From Pegoplata infirma (taxonomy: Eukaryota > Arthropoda > Insecta > Diptera > Anthomyiidae): a stretch of DNA of 64,000 bases. Both the position numbers and the translations under genes were made by a program. Shown piece by piece: positions 24,501 to 33,536 of this stretch (position 1 is the stretch's first letter; the number at the start of each line of letters is the position of its first letter). A model generated the notes under the pieces. It had not been told where the DNA came from. It saw nothing but the letters and a program-made list of their open reading frames with translations, and searched no databases. The stretch covers positions 202,516,581-202,580,580 of the forward strand of contig OY992537.1 of assembly GCA_963921195.1 (NCBI GenBank), written 5' to 3'.

Positions 24501-27500
24501 TAAGTCTGAATCCCTAAATCTTTCAGACAAGCCGGGTATATAATTAGTAGATTTGTAAATTTTTCCGGGTTCTAACTCTTTGGCTGCTTTATTTTTGCTT
24601 AATTTGACATGTTTGATTAGATCATTAACAGTTTTTCTCGGAAATTCGTTTTTCATTAATATATGTGTAATTTTTTGTAAATTTTTCTTGTGAAAATCCG
24701 TGTCACTTATTTCCAATACTCTTCTAATAAAGTTTGTGGCTGTATTAATAATTACCCTTCTTGGATGTTTAGAATAGAAGTTTATTAACCTGCCAGATGA
24801 AGATTCCTTTTGGTACCAATTTAACTTTAACTTTTCGCCCTTTTTAATGATAACCGAATCCAAATATGGAAGTTCATTATTTGGTACTTTTTATAAAAGG
24901 TGCTTTTTATAAAAGTTACTTTTATAAAAGTTACTTTTTATAAAAGGTACTTTTTATAAAAGGTACTTTTTATAAAAGGTACTTTTTATAAAAGGTACTT
25001 TTTATAAAAGGTACTTTTTATAAAAGGTACTTTTTATAAAAGGTATTTTTTATAAAAGGTACTTTTTATGAAAGGTACTTTTTATAAAAGGTATTTTTTA
25101 TAAAAGGTATTTTTTATAAAAGGTACTTTTAATAAAATGTACTTTTTATAAAAGCTACTTTTTATAATAGGTACTTTTTATAAAATGTTCTTTTTATAAA
25201 AGGTACTTTTTATAAAAGGTACTTTTAATAAAAGGTACTTTTTATAAAAGGTACTTTTTATAAAAGGTACTTTTTATAAAAGGTACTTTCTATAAAAGGT
25301 ACTTTTTATAAAAGGTACTTTTTATAAAAGGTACTTTTTTATAAAAGGTAATTTTATAAAAGGTACTTTTTATAAACGGAATGAAATTTTTTTCTCACAA
25401 TTTTTATACCCACTTTGTCATTCCGTGTGTAACGCATTGAAATATCGGTCTAGGACCCTTTAAAATATATATTTTATTGATCAGTGATCGATTCCAAGAC
25501 ATTCTAGCGATGTCGGTCCGTTCGTCCGTTCGTCTGTCCGTCTGTAGAGGACACGATACAGTCCAAAATAAAAGAGCTAGACTTCCGAAGTTTGGCACGA
25601 ATATGTCTTATATTCCTAGGCAGGTTAAGTTCGGAAATGGGCAAAATCGGACCAAGGGGGAAAAAGTTCCCCCTTAGAGAACTAAACCAACCCATGAAAA
25701 ATACCACTTTTTTACATGATTTTTTGTGTTTTTGTTTAACAAATGCAACATTTTTATGCTACTGGAAGTTCAAAGTCCTGCATTTGGACCCAGAGAATTA
25801 GATAATGTCGTTTTTTCGGTCCGCCCCCCCCTTTTGTGGGCGTGGAATAATTTTTTTTTTAATAATGATAAACTTGTATTTCTTTAGTTCATAAAGCATA
25901 AGAATGAATTTTTAAACACATATTCAACAGGAAATTTGCCCCCCCCATTACCACTTTCGACCCCCCCCCAAAAAAAAAGAAAACGTCCCTGCAATTTTTT
26001 TTTTTTTTTGCATGTTGGAGGGTATAAAAGATTCGGCACAGCCGAATTTAACACTCTTACTTGTTTTCACTCAATTTTTTTTCACCTTCACCCTTGAAAT
26101 AAATGTTGACAAATATTTATATTATGGTTTTTTGCACTTAATTGATACAATTTTATCATTATTTAAGGAGAGCCGAAAAAAATCTGACTTCCCTTATTCT
26201 CTTGGTCGAACAATAAGTGCAGTTCGATGAAGTTCATATCAACGACCGTAGAGGCCGCCGCGCTTATAAGGATACCAAAAAGTTGTAGAAGGTGGCCAAA
26301 TTCCGGCTGCCAAATTTGGCTTCCAAATTTCGTGGAGAGCAAAACAACGTTTACTACGTAACTTACCATGATTTACCATATTGGTGAATGTCTTAACTAT
26401 TTTATGATGGCGAAAATGTTCATCATCATTGAATAATTTTAAAACAGGATCTAAAACATCTAAGCCCATGGCAAAAAATAATATACTGGGTATGAAAATA
26501 GAAACCTGAAAAAAATTTTTTTTTTTTGTTAAAAAATTTTCAATAACAACGACCGACAAAAAGAAAAAAAAAACGTAAAAAACGAACTGGATGATATGTG
26601 TTTAAACTACGGAGTAAAATTAATGAAGTAAGACTGCATTTACAGTTTTTCAGTTCGTGATCCTGTTTCCTTTTAAAAGGAATTTAAAGTTTTAGAGGAT
26701 TACATTTTTCTTAAATATTTTTGAAATTTTGTAAAATATTTAAATATTTGTACATGTTCTAGGAAGCCACTAGTAATAGCAAATGAAAGAATACACTCAA
26801 AAAAATAAAACTGTAAAGTTAACAAATTTTTTTTGTTAACTCAAGTTTACTGGCTTTTTAGCAAATTTTTAGTTAAAATCAGCATTTTAACTACTTTTTT
26901 TAGTTAAGTTCAATTTACGAAAATACTAGTTTTGAACAAATTTTGAATTAATTTTTTTTGTTGACTTCAAAACTGAGTTTACGAATTTTTACTAATTAAT
27001 TTGCTGATTTTTCGTAACAAATTTGTTAAGTGAAATTTCTTGTGTAGCCTCCTACGCAAATCTCATAAGTTCTACTTAAGCTGATGAAAAAACAGAAAAA
27101 ATAAACTTAAAATTTTTTACAAAATATTTTGTAAATTTTAATTTACGAAAATTAACAAAAAGTTTAGCTGAATTCAACTAATTTTTTTGTTAATATGTGT
27201 ACATAAAAACGTTACGAAATTTCAGCTAAATTTTTAGTTAAAGTTACGGTTTTTTTTTGCTACATTCATTCTACGAAAAGTTAGCTAAATATTTTTAGTT
27301 AAATTAACTAAAAATTTAGTAGGCCCAAAATCAGGTGCTTTTTTAGTTAAATTTAACTAAATTTTTTGCTAACTTTACAGTTTTTTTTTTTTTGAGTGTA
27401 GGATCTCCACTAATTTTCCCATTTCATTACTTTGACTTATCAGGAAAAAAGAGGTAATGTCCTTTCAAAACTTTATCCTTCAATATAAGTAAAAATTTTT

Positions 27501-28120
27501 AAACAAAATATTTTGATAAAGTTTTGAAAGAACATTATTAATATTCTTTTTCCTGATAGGGCAAAATAAAATAATAAAAAAGTTAGCGAAGATTCAGGAG
27601 GCTACACAGGAAATTTCACTTAACAAATTTGTTACGAAAAATCAACAAATTAATTAGTAAAAATTCGTAAACTCAGTTTTGAAGTCAACAAAAAAAATTA
27701 ATTCAAAATTTGTTCAAAACTAGTATTTTCGTAAATTGAACTTAACTAAAAAAAGTAGTTAAAGCGCTGATTTTAACTAAAAATTTGCTAAAAAGCCAGT
27801 AAACTCGAGTTAACAAAAAAAAAATTGTTAACTTTACAGTTTTATTTTTTTGAGTGTACAAATAAAACTATTTTAAAAATATTTTACAAAATGTAATCCT
27901 TCAAAACTTTGAAGTCCTTTTAAAAGAAAGCAGGATCACGAAATGAAAAACTGTAAATGCAGTTGTTCTTCGTTTGATCTCTTCATTCAGACCTATATCA
28001 CCCGATTCATATTTATTATATCCCTTATCAAAAACTTACAAATGTTAAAACAGAAATAACCAAAACACCTAAACGTACGGAAAAGTACAACAAATAGGTT
28101 TCCATCCAAAGCATGGCCAT
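18003..28120 (-). CDS. Four-membrane-segment protein (five exons, gene span)
   Basis: The exons on the minus strand are 28120-28040, 26505-26367, 21340-21255, 18732-18579 and 18511-18003. Every junction is GT-AG and in phase (0, 1, 0, 1). The product has 322 residues. Hydrophobic segments lie at about 10-42, 79-101, 105-131 and 137-172, where the fourth segment contains YLGYNWATCVALYQ. A polar tail of about 150 residues is rich in Asn, Pro and Thr. Four segments with a late YxW..V/C.LY motif resemble the insect DUF4728 / pasiflora-like family, which includes septate-junction proteins; this is a suggestion from memory only. No signal peptide separate from segment 1 is seen. The 10 kb span is mostly repeat-filled intron. 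Confidence 0.78.
18579..18732 (-). CDS. Membrane-protein gene, coding exon 4
   Basis: The acceptor CCACTTTTAG precedes GTTAAAAAATAT. The exon has 51 codons plus one base. It encodes segment 3 (FLLPMIFFELIRVVYCLV) and the start of segment 4. The donor is ATAC|GTAAGT, and the following intron is only 67 bases long. Confidence 0.8.
18780..19725. repeat. 18-bp minisatellite AAAAACTACGTTTTTTAT in intron
   Basis: About 50 units of 17-18 bases combine a TTTTTTATAAAAA palindrome with the linker CTACG or CTATG/CTAAG. Variants are clustered: CTATG on the left, CTACG in the middle, CTAAG near 19320-19430. The frame rich in FYKNYV repeats across it is a by-product of the repeat. Confidence 0.92.
19726..19900 (+). 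mobile_element. DINE-1-like Helentron tail fragment
   Basis: AATCGGTCCATGTTTGAACTTGG, CCCATTTTCCGGAAAACTA and the end CTATAATTTTCTTACTTGTTTT match other Helentron tails in this window (30490-30613; inverted at 34626). Only the 3' part is present, abutting the 18-bp array. Confidence 0.5.
19960..20425. other. Intron stretch with no recognised feature
   Basis: Some text (GAAATATAGTAGTAGGGCACCCC, AGTGTAGTGAAAATTCTC) looks transposon-derived. I cannot place borders or a family. No exon is visible. Confidence 0.3.
20430..20985. mobile_element. GTAAAATTACAAGG element ending in TTTTGAGTGTA
   Basis: The interior repeats TTGTAATTTTACAAG and its inverse many times. The right end is TTTTTTGAGTG followed by TA. 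A related copy lies at about 58065-58515. The left end is a poly-A-rich CCCCTTGTAAAATG and is uncertain. Confidence 0.5.
21255..21340 (-). CDS. Membrane-protein gene, coding exon 3
   Basis: This short 86-base exon lies between CTTTTTTCAG and GTAATT. It encodes segment 2 (LMFLFQLYYFAHMTASVL) and is too short to stand out as an open frame. The phase fits both neighbours (two bases complete the Asp codon). Confidence 0.76.
21374..21712. mobile_element. MITE with GTGGCTTCAGAC / GTCTGAAGTGGGC ends
   Basis: The terminal inverted repeats run through CTTCAGACCATAATATT (left) and AGTATTATAGTCTGAAG (right). A central palindrome around 21500-21560 reads TACGTATTCTCATTTTTAG and its inverse. It is about 340 bases long, non-coding, and lies only about 35 bases upstream of exon 3 of the membrane-protein gene. 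Confidence 0.65.
21778..21960. mobile_element. Relic of the TAGGG...CATGCA hAT-like element
   Basis: TTAGGGCAAGTACTTTCATGCA followed by AAAAATCGAAAATATG and AAATATGCACTTAAAA matches the left part of the element at 51743-52700. Only this end is present. Confidence 0.5.
21990..22880. other. Unassigned intron sequence with GGGGGTCAAAAATGACC motifs
   Basis: GGGGGTCAAAAATGACCCCC (about 22637) and TTAACCCTTCTTGGTAGG (about 22772) with a second GGGGTCAAAAATGACC recall ends of small piggyBac-type elements that insert at TTAA. TTAACCCGTTCAAACTTG at about 22284 could be the partner. The borders are not proven. Confidence 0.3.
23040..23704. repeat. 16-bp minisatellite TATAAAAGGTACTTTT, left block
   Basis: About 40 units of TATAAAAGGTACTTTT, mostly intact, with single-base variants and occasional 14- or 17-base units. 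The block continues at 24881 on the far side of a Penelope-like insertion. Confidence 0.93.
23818..23847 (-). ncRNA. Hammerhead-ribozyme-like core in the Penelope 3' region
   Basis: On the minus strand CTGAGGA (fits CUGANGA) is followed by GGTCAA, a short loop, TTGGCC and then GAAA. GGTCAA can pair with TTGGCC as stem II, with one G-U pair. Hammerhead motifs are known in Penelope-like elements. The stem III and cleavage-site side (TATCGGAAAATAAAC) does not pair well, so activity is doubtful. Confidence 0.4.
24003..24878 (-). pseudogene. Penelope-like element: RT C-terminus plus GIY-YIG endonuclease (truncated)
   Basis: The frame is open without a stop from the satellite border to TAG 24005-24003. 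The coding region begins before the first Met, with LPYLDSVIIKKG. The first 90 residues (LNWYQKESSSGRLINFYSKH, NFIRRVLEIS) match the end of the Penelope reverse transcriptase. A linker follows, then the GIY-YIG nuclease: YKISC and, after a short Cys-containing insert, KEYVGTTKTKLKTRLSSH, then AAHCATSGH and a conserved Glu in RFNLEMLHI. The catalytic RT palm lies outside the copy, so it cannot move by itself. The intact frame suggests a fairly young insertion. Confidence 0.85.
24881..25378. repeat. 16-bp minisatellite TATAAAAGGTACTTTT, right block
   Basis: About 30 units continue the array interrupted by the Penelope-like insertion. It ends at the head of a DINE-1-like element at about 25401. 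Confidence 0.93.
25401..26064 (+). mobile_element. DINE-1-like Helentron, near-complete
   Basis: The head TTTATACCCACTTTGTCATTCCG is followed by AATATCGGTCTAGGACCC, a GTCCGTTCGTCTGTCCGTC core, GGGGGAAAAAGTTCCCCC and GTGGGCGTGGAA. The tail carries the hairpin TTCGGCACAGCCGAA followed by CACTCTTACTTGTT. This order matches Drosophila DINE-1/INE-1. It has no coding capacity and lies in intron 2 of the membrane-protein gene. Confidence 0.75.
26367..26505 (-). CDS. Membrane-protein gene, coding exon 2
   Basis: The acceptor is TTTTTTTTTTCAG, then GTTTCTATT. The exon gives 46 codons plus one base: the end of segment 1 and an acidic/His-rich loop with FNDDEHFRHHK. The donor is CATG|GTAAGT. The conserved-looking hydrophobic start joins exon 1 in phase. 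Confidence 0.78.
26794..27398. mobile_element. CACTCAAAAAAA / TTTTTGAGTG element inside copy 2
   Basis: Ends CACTCAAAA and TTTTGAGTG are flanked by TA on both sides. The empty site survives at about 56950-56965 (GAAAGAGTAGGATTTCCCC) in another host copy, confirming the TA duplication. The arms contain TTAACTAAAAATTTAG-type blocks in inverted order. Confidence 0.8.
27590..27856. mobile_element. Single arm of a second CACTCAAAA element
   Basis: This is a close inverted copy of 26794-27066, ending in TTTTTTTGAGTG-TA. Its other half is absent. Together with 26794-27066 it forms inverted arms of about 265 bases separated by 0.5 kb. Confidence 0.7.
28040..28120 (-). CDS. Membrane-protein gene, coding exon 1
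   Basis: The ATG is at 28120-28118, with 27 codons encoding MAMLWMETYLLYFSVR and the start of segment 1, ending before GTAAGT (phase 0). A second in-frame ATG lies two codons later. An upstream untranslated exon cannot be excluded. Confidence 0.72.
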
Positions 28121-28600
28121 GTTGAATGTTTTGTATTTTGGTGTTCAAAACTTAATTAATTGATGACTACATTTTTATTAAATTGTAAAGTTTTTGTTAA
28201 TGATTTTAAGTAAAATTTTATTAATGATTATTTTCTTTTTTTTTAGCAGTTTATTGGTTTACTGTTTAATTAAAACTAAAGTTTTCCATTAACTCCTACT
28301 GGCCGAATTACTGGAAATTTTGTATTAAATCGTTTAATCAATATTTGTAAATAATATATTCATATAAGAATAATTAACTGAAAGATAATGATCTTTATTA
28401 TATACATGTTCCATATACAAAATAATGTATAACAGAAAACACACTCAAATAACATGGAAAATGTTTTTGTTATAACATTTATACCACAATATATGAATGA
28501 ATGTACTCGTATGCATACATAGAGAGATTATATTCAAAACTATCTATCTCACGAACATGAGAATTATGTGGTTAAATATTTCCTCGAACAGCTTCATCTA
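28121..28600. other. 5' flank of the membrane-protein gene, no clear element
   Basis: AT-rich sequence upstream of the minus-strand ATG at 28120. No TATA box, initiator or known factor site could be fixed with confidence. Confidence 0.35.
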
Positions 28601-28807
28601 CACTCAAAATAATTCTACAGTAAAAAAATTAGTAAGTGCGTTGGTAATCCAAATCTACTAATAAGTTACCAATTACCAGTATTACAGTAGTTTTTTTAGT
28701 ATCTTAAAAGTGCTAAAATTAGTATTTCTTACTGTTTATGAGTAATTTTTGTTGGTAGTCGGTTGTACTAATTTTTTTACTATTTTTAGTTCATAAAAGT
28801 ACTAATT

Positions 28808-29583
28808 AGACTGCCCAGAAAAAAACAAAGTTGTTATTTTCTTGGGGGATACCTGAAAATTTTTTTCCTTTTTGTGCAAAAAAATTTCGGTTTTTTTTTG
28901 GGATTTTTAAAATAATATCTAGAGGTCGCGATCTCGCGTTTTATAACGATTTATTTTTTTTGAGTTTTTTATTATTTTAAATTGTTAAATATGATTAATA
29001 TGATAAAATATTAATAATTTCAGACAAAAAAAAAATAAATTAAAAATTAAATATCGCTCATTCCATGAGATGTCTCCCAGCATCTAATAAAATGTTCTTT
29101 AATTTATTTGAAATTTCGCACACAGGTACACTATGGAGCAATTAAAATAAATTCGTTTTTAGTTTCGCGAAAATCCACGAATTCGCGAACGCGAATATAT
29201 TCGCGAATTCACGGATTTTCTCGGAACTAACAACAGATTTATTTTAATAGCTTCATAGTGTTCATATGTACAAAGTTTGAAATAAATTAAAGAACATTTG
29301 ATTAGATGCTGGGAGACATCTCATGGAATGAGCGATATTTAATTTTTAATTTAATTTTTTTTTTGTCTGAAATTATTAATATTTTATCATATTAATCATA
29401 TTTAACAATTTAAAATAATAAAAAACTCAATAAAAATAAATCGTTATAAAACGCGAGATCGCGACCTCTAGATATTATTTTAAAAATCCCAAAAAAAAAC
29501 CGAAATTTTTTTGCACAAAAAGGAACAAAATTTGCAGGTATCCCCCAAGAAAATAAAAACTTCGCTTTTTTTCTGGGCAGTCT
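28808..29583. mobile_element. Near-perfect palindromic foldback (AGACTGCCCAG ends)
   Basis: The ends AGACTGCCCAG and CTGGGCAGTCT are followed inward by arms of about 370 bases that remain almost identical, for example GGGGGATACC and GGTATCCCCC, AGAGGTCGCGATCTCGCG and CGCGAGATCGCGACCTCT, GAGATGTCTCCCAGCATCT and AGATGCTGGGAGACATCTC. The centre near 29190-29200 is TTCGCGAATTCG-rich. A frame on the minus strand (29720-29475) is incidental. If transcribed it would form a long hairpin. Confidence 0.85.
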
Positions 29584-29639
29584 AGTACTAATATACAGTA
29601 ATTTATTAGGTTTTTAATTTTTTTTGTTAGTAATAATTC

Positions 29640-30480
29640 CGTAAGGGGGCGCTTGTTTTCAAGCAGAGCTACCAACTGTTTTTGCTGCAAAATCGTTAAA
29701 TTTGAATTCAGTGTTGCCATTATGTTACATTTTGGGTAAGTGCTGGTGCTTTTTTGGTTTTGCCGTTTTTTAAATACGCGTTTTTAAAGATAAGGTATTT
29801 ATGGTGTTTTTTTCTATTTTTTTTAATTTGTGATTTTTATATTATCAATAGATTTTGCTGAAATTTAAAAGTTAAGCCCAGACCTAATGAAATTTGGAAA
29901 ATTTTATCCATGTTTGGACCTTGGCCTCATACAAACAACCCCTTTAAATTTGAATTAAGTGACTCTAACAATTAATTTAAATTGTGCCGAAGAGGAACTT
30001 ACGGTGGTGGCGACTCGCCCCATTTGCTTACAGACGGCGGCGTTTGCTCTCAATCGTCGGCTTATTTAAATTTTTGGTTATGGAGTTGTATTTTTGTAAT
30101 GACGCAATCAAAATATGTATTTTTGATAAAGTTAAATAAAGAAAATTGGGGTTTATTTTCGTAAAAATTTCAATACAATTTATTGTTTTTACAAAACCTA
30201 TTTACACAGAATTTTGAACAACGCTATGCGTTGTGATGGAATGTGATTTCATCTTAGGTGTGAATTAGGTATTAGTTCATGTAGTGTGAACGTGGCCTTA
30301 CTCTATACAGGATTAATGATTTTTTTGGGATAAGACTAAAAATAATGCATGAACCTTCGTAATGCATGAAAAATAAAAAAAAAAAATATGGCCTATGGGA
30401 AGCGGTAGGGAACAACTAGTACATATTTTTCCATTTTTTGTGGCTATGCATTACATGGTAATGCATACTGTTACTCCCTG
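29640..30480. other. No recognisable gene or element
   Basis: Scattered text resembles Helentron interiors (ATCCATGTTTGGACCTTGG near 29910). A 60-codon frame at 29982-30164 has no known domain. Nothing firm can be assigned. Confidence 0.3.
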
Positions 30481-30489
30481 TAGATTTAG

Positions 30490-30613
30490 TCGCCGATATT
30501 CAGTTAAAAGAAGCATATTTCTCTCAAAATTGTTTTATATGTGTTTTTTCCAGTAATTAAAGATTTTAAAAAAATATCCAATCGGTCCATGTTTGGACTT
30601 TCCTACTTGTATT
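30490..30613 (+). mobile_element. DINE-1-like Helentron tail fragment
   Basis: TTAAAGATTTTAAAAAAATATCCAATCGGTCCATGTTTGGAC and CTACTTGT match the tail at 19760-19895. The head is absent. Confidence 0.4.
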
Positions 30614-31140
30614 TGTGTAAAAACTTTTTGGTACATATTTTCTAATTTTTTTTTTTACAACTACGTATTTTTTTAAATGTTTAATGAGTGTTGTTTTTTT
30701 AAACAATTTTGTTTACTGTCAAAATCCAAATCCGGCGACCAAATTTGTCTATCACGTCAGGATTTTGAGTAATTCGCGGTTAAAGTGCCGAAAAATGGCA
30801 TTTTTGACCCTTTTTATATTTTTTTATTTTTTATATTTTTTTTATATGCCCAACAAACTGGTAAACATTTTTTTTTGAATTTACAAATAAGGACTTTTGG
30901 CCGGAAATCGATCTGTCTGGCCTCTGTGCATTCCATTTAAGCAGTTCTGTGGCTTGATAATTGAATGTAATAAAAAAAGTTTGTTTAAAATTTAATGTTA
31001 ACCATTATCTTAATATTACTTGAGTAATATGAATGTAATATTTTTTTTACTTTTGATTGTATCAGCTAATTTATTGAATTTATAATAAAAACAAATATTT
31101 TTATTTTTTTTTGCTTTTTATCCTTTTTACCTTAAAAACA
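30614..31140. other. AT-rich stretch with no recognised feature
   Basis: T-rich sequence without exon, RNA gene or clear transposon end. The 64-codon frame at 30684-30878 is low-complexity and not gene-like. Confidence 0.3.
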
Positions 31141-31292
31141 CATTTTCAAATTTTTTTTTAATATTCTCTCTTTTCTTGGCGCTGATTTTTGTTTGGTAAA
31201 TTTTTACCCTTTTCCTACGATTTTTGCGTTTTTTTTTCATATTGATAATGGCAACACTGTTTTTATTAGCGATCATTTGCTCCTTCACAATT

Positions 31293-31488
31293 CAGCAGCA
31301 AGCAGCAGACAGCAAAAATTAAGAGTAGACTATTTAATTATAATTTCACTAAAATGCCATATTTTTTATTTCTTAACATTGCAAAAGCACACATCAAGTT
31401 CCAAATACAATAAGTACAGCTTTTATAAATTTATAATTTATAATTAAACAGGCACCTTATATTTTTTGCCGTCTGCTGCTTGCTGCTG
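31293..31488. repeat. Inverted repeat of CAGCAGCAAGCAGCAGAC
   Basis: An 18-base sequence at 31293-31310 returns exactly inverted at 31471-31488, with weaker pairing continuing inward (AGCAAAAATT and ATTTTTTGCC). The 160-base loop is AT-rich. It could be the core of a small foldback element; outer borders are not seen. Confidence 0.6.
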
Positions 31489-31876
31489 CAGTGTGTGCGA
31501 ACACTACGTTTGCTCGCATTAACTGCAGTGCTACCAACTATTTTTTCTGTTTGTTTAGTGCGAAAAAGAATTAGAAAAAGTAACAACGCGATACCCACTC
31601 ACGGAGTGTTTATAAAAAAATATATGTTACATTTATTTAATTAAATTGTGTTAAAGTAATTATATATAAATGTTTTTTATTTAAATGTGTTTATAATAAA
31701 ATTAATATGCATTAATAATAAAACTACGTCAGTTTTTTTTTTAAATCGTTTTTTCATTGAAATAATGATTGTGTAAGAAAAAAATTCAAGCTGAAGAAGA
31801 ATATGGATACACACACGAATACAAAAAAAAATGTAGGTATAAAAAAGCGCCCTCTGTAGTAAAATGTTTGTATATA

Positions 31877-33536
31877 CAGCTGCGGTCAAAAAAATAGCAC
31901 CAGGATAAAACAGAATTTTCTTCGTTGGTTTCTTTTTAACAATTTCAACTTATGTCACTGATAACGTGTCATAAGATACTTACAAGAGTGTGAAACAATA
32001 TTACATAGGAAAAGGCTAATTTGGTTTTTTATTTTATTAAAAATTTTCAGAGTTTTTAAAAAAACTTAAAAAAGACTCAGTCAAAAAAATAGCACCACAG
32101 TACTTTTTGTATAAAATTAAATTCTTAAATTTGAAAAACGAATGGATTATGAATTCATCATTGTTGTAATATCTTTAAATATTAAAAAAAAAAAAAATTG
32201 TCGAGTGCTCATTGTTGACCATTACCTCTGTACAACGTTTTTGTACCGAATTCGCGAGATTTTTGGATCTTTAATTCGAAATTCAGTTCCAGAGTTGCAG
32301 AACAGCCACCCAAAGAGCTTCATTACAAGTTGGTTGTATTCGAGACACTCCCTTCTCTATATCTGTCCATCAACTATCGATTTGGTCTAGATCTGGGGAC
32401 TGACCAGGCCATTTCATCACGTTTACTTTAATGTCCAAACCCAATTTTTGCCAATTTCCCGTCGTGCTTTGGGTAATTGACGTGCTAAAAGACCTAAATT
32501 AGTGGCATTTGCTTAGAAACTTATTGCAACATTACTTTCTGGAGGATATAAACGTTAAGTGTGTATCCACGGTTGTCCTAGTCCAATATGTCAGCCATGG
32601 TCCAATATATGAACACCACTCCACAGTAGGAAAATATCCCCCATACCATAAGCACCATTTAAAGTTATTTTTATTTCGAATTTTGGATTGAATTCCGCGT
32701 TTTAGGGTCTTCTGACATAGGTATGTGATCCCATGTCTCCAAATAAAACAATATTGGATTCATTTGCCCATTGATCATTGATCCACTTTTTAGCTGGTCA
32801 TTCTGAGTTACTGTTAGCAAACTTCAAAGGACTTGCAGCATGCTTAAGTGAGAGTAGGCGCACTTTTCCGAATCTATAAGCGTTAATGTTGTTGTTTTGT
32901 AATCTTTGACGAACATTTTCGCCATTTGCCGTCCATTTTTAGCTCTGGAGCTGCCGTAAATGGGTCTTTCTTCCATTGTCTTTACAAACACCTAACCACT
33001 AATGGTGACAAACATCGCTTATAACTAAGTTTTTCAAGCTCTAAAGTTAATTTTGTTGAATTTCCAATCATTTTATAAGCGCATCCAACCAATTTTCCTT
33101 TTTCAGAATATGGTTTATGTTCAGAAATCATATTTTTTACAAAAGAACGTTTTTGAGGAGTGTAATGCTTTCCACGTCATATTTTTATGAAAATAAATAT
33201 GAAATTTTGTAATGAAATAAATTTTTTTATAAATAAAAACTATCTTCCTTTAGTATTTTACACTTTTATTTTAATAATTAAAATATTATTAATTTTTTTA
33301 AAGAAATTTTGTAATTCGGTGCTATTTTATTGACTGCACTAATTCTGAGTTTTTTTAAAATATCGATCATTAAAAAAGAACCGTCCACAATTTTTGGAAA
33401 AGTAAAAACATTTAAGGGGTTTAGACTTAGTATAAGAGTAATGCATATTAACTTTTACCGAATACGCACATAATATTTTGTTTTAATTGAATGAATAGAG
33501 ATTTTGTGATTGGTGCTATTTTTTTGACCGGCACTG
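31877..33536 (-). mobile_element. Full-length but dead Tc1-like transposon
   Basis: The element is 1.66 kb with TA on both sides. The left end is CAGCTGCGGTCAAAAAAATAG and the right end, read inverted, CAGTGCCGGTCAAAAAAATAG. A second TCAAAAAAATAGCACCA copy lies inside at about 32081, as in subterminal repeats of Tc1-like elements. The transposase reads on the minus strand and is broken. Confidence 0.85.
32200..33180 (-). pseudogene. Tc1-like transposase remnant
   Basis: On the minus strand the N-terminal HTH region begins with KHYTPQKRSFVKNMISEH (about 33175) and VGCAYKMIGNSTKL. Further on come SNIVLFGDMGSHTYVRR (about 32755), a WYGGYFPTVEW segment (about 32630) equivalent to the usual VWGCFS motif, and WPGQSPDLDQIDS (about 32400), equivalent to WPxQSPDLNPIE. 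The catalytic Glu of the DDE triad appears as Asp, and stops and frameshifts interrupt the reading. It is non-functional. Confidence 0.8.

Larger units (their letters stand above)
23705..24880 (-). mobile_element. 5'-truncated Penelope-like retroelement inserted in the satellite
   Basis: Roughly 1.18 kb of unrelated sequence splits the 16-bp array cleanly on both sides. On the minus strand it encodes the C-terminal part of a Penelope-like polyprotein (24878-24003), followed by a 300-base 3' region containing a hammerhead-like core. Truncation at the 5' end is typical of target-primed reverse transcription. The target duplication cannot be read because the flanks are tandem repeats. Confidence 0.82.
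26547..28015. mobile_element. CACCGTCCGACA element, copy 2, hosting two insertions
   Basis: The arms GCATTTACAGTTTTTCAGTT at the left and AAAACTGTAAATGCAG at the right, and the CCTTTTAAAAGG palindromes, match copies at 11338 and 56781. The left terminus is partly decayed (CGACCGACAAAAAG) and the right one is lost. It fills intron 1 of the membrane-protein gene and begins about 40 bases from the exon 2 acceptor. Confidence 0.65.

Noticed and set aside
24211..24543. 110-codon plus-strand frame
   Set aside because: It is the antisense shadow of the Penelope-like coding region.
25404..25801. Overlapping frames around the GTCCGTC core
   Set aside because: Similar frames occur at every DINE-1-like copy (for example 52705-53071 and 53621-53929); these elements are non-coding.
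26239..26559. A 106-residue minus-strand protein as a stand-alone gene
   Set aside because: Only 26505-26367 is exon; the rest is intron on both sides with clear splice signals.
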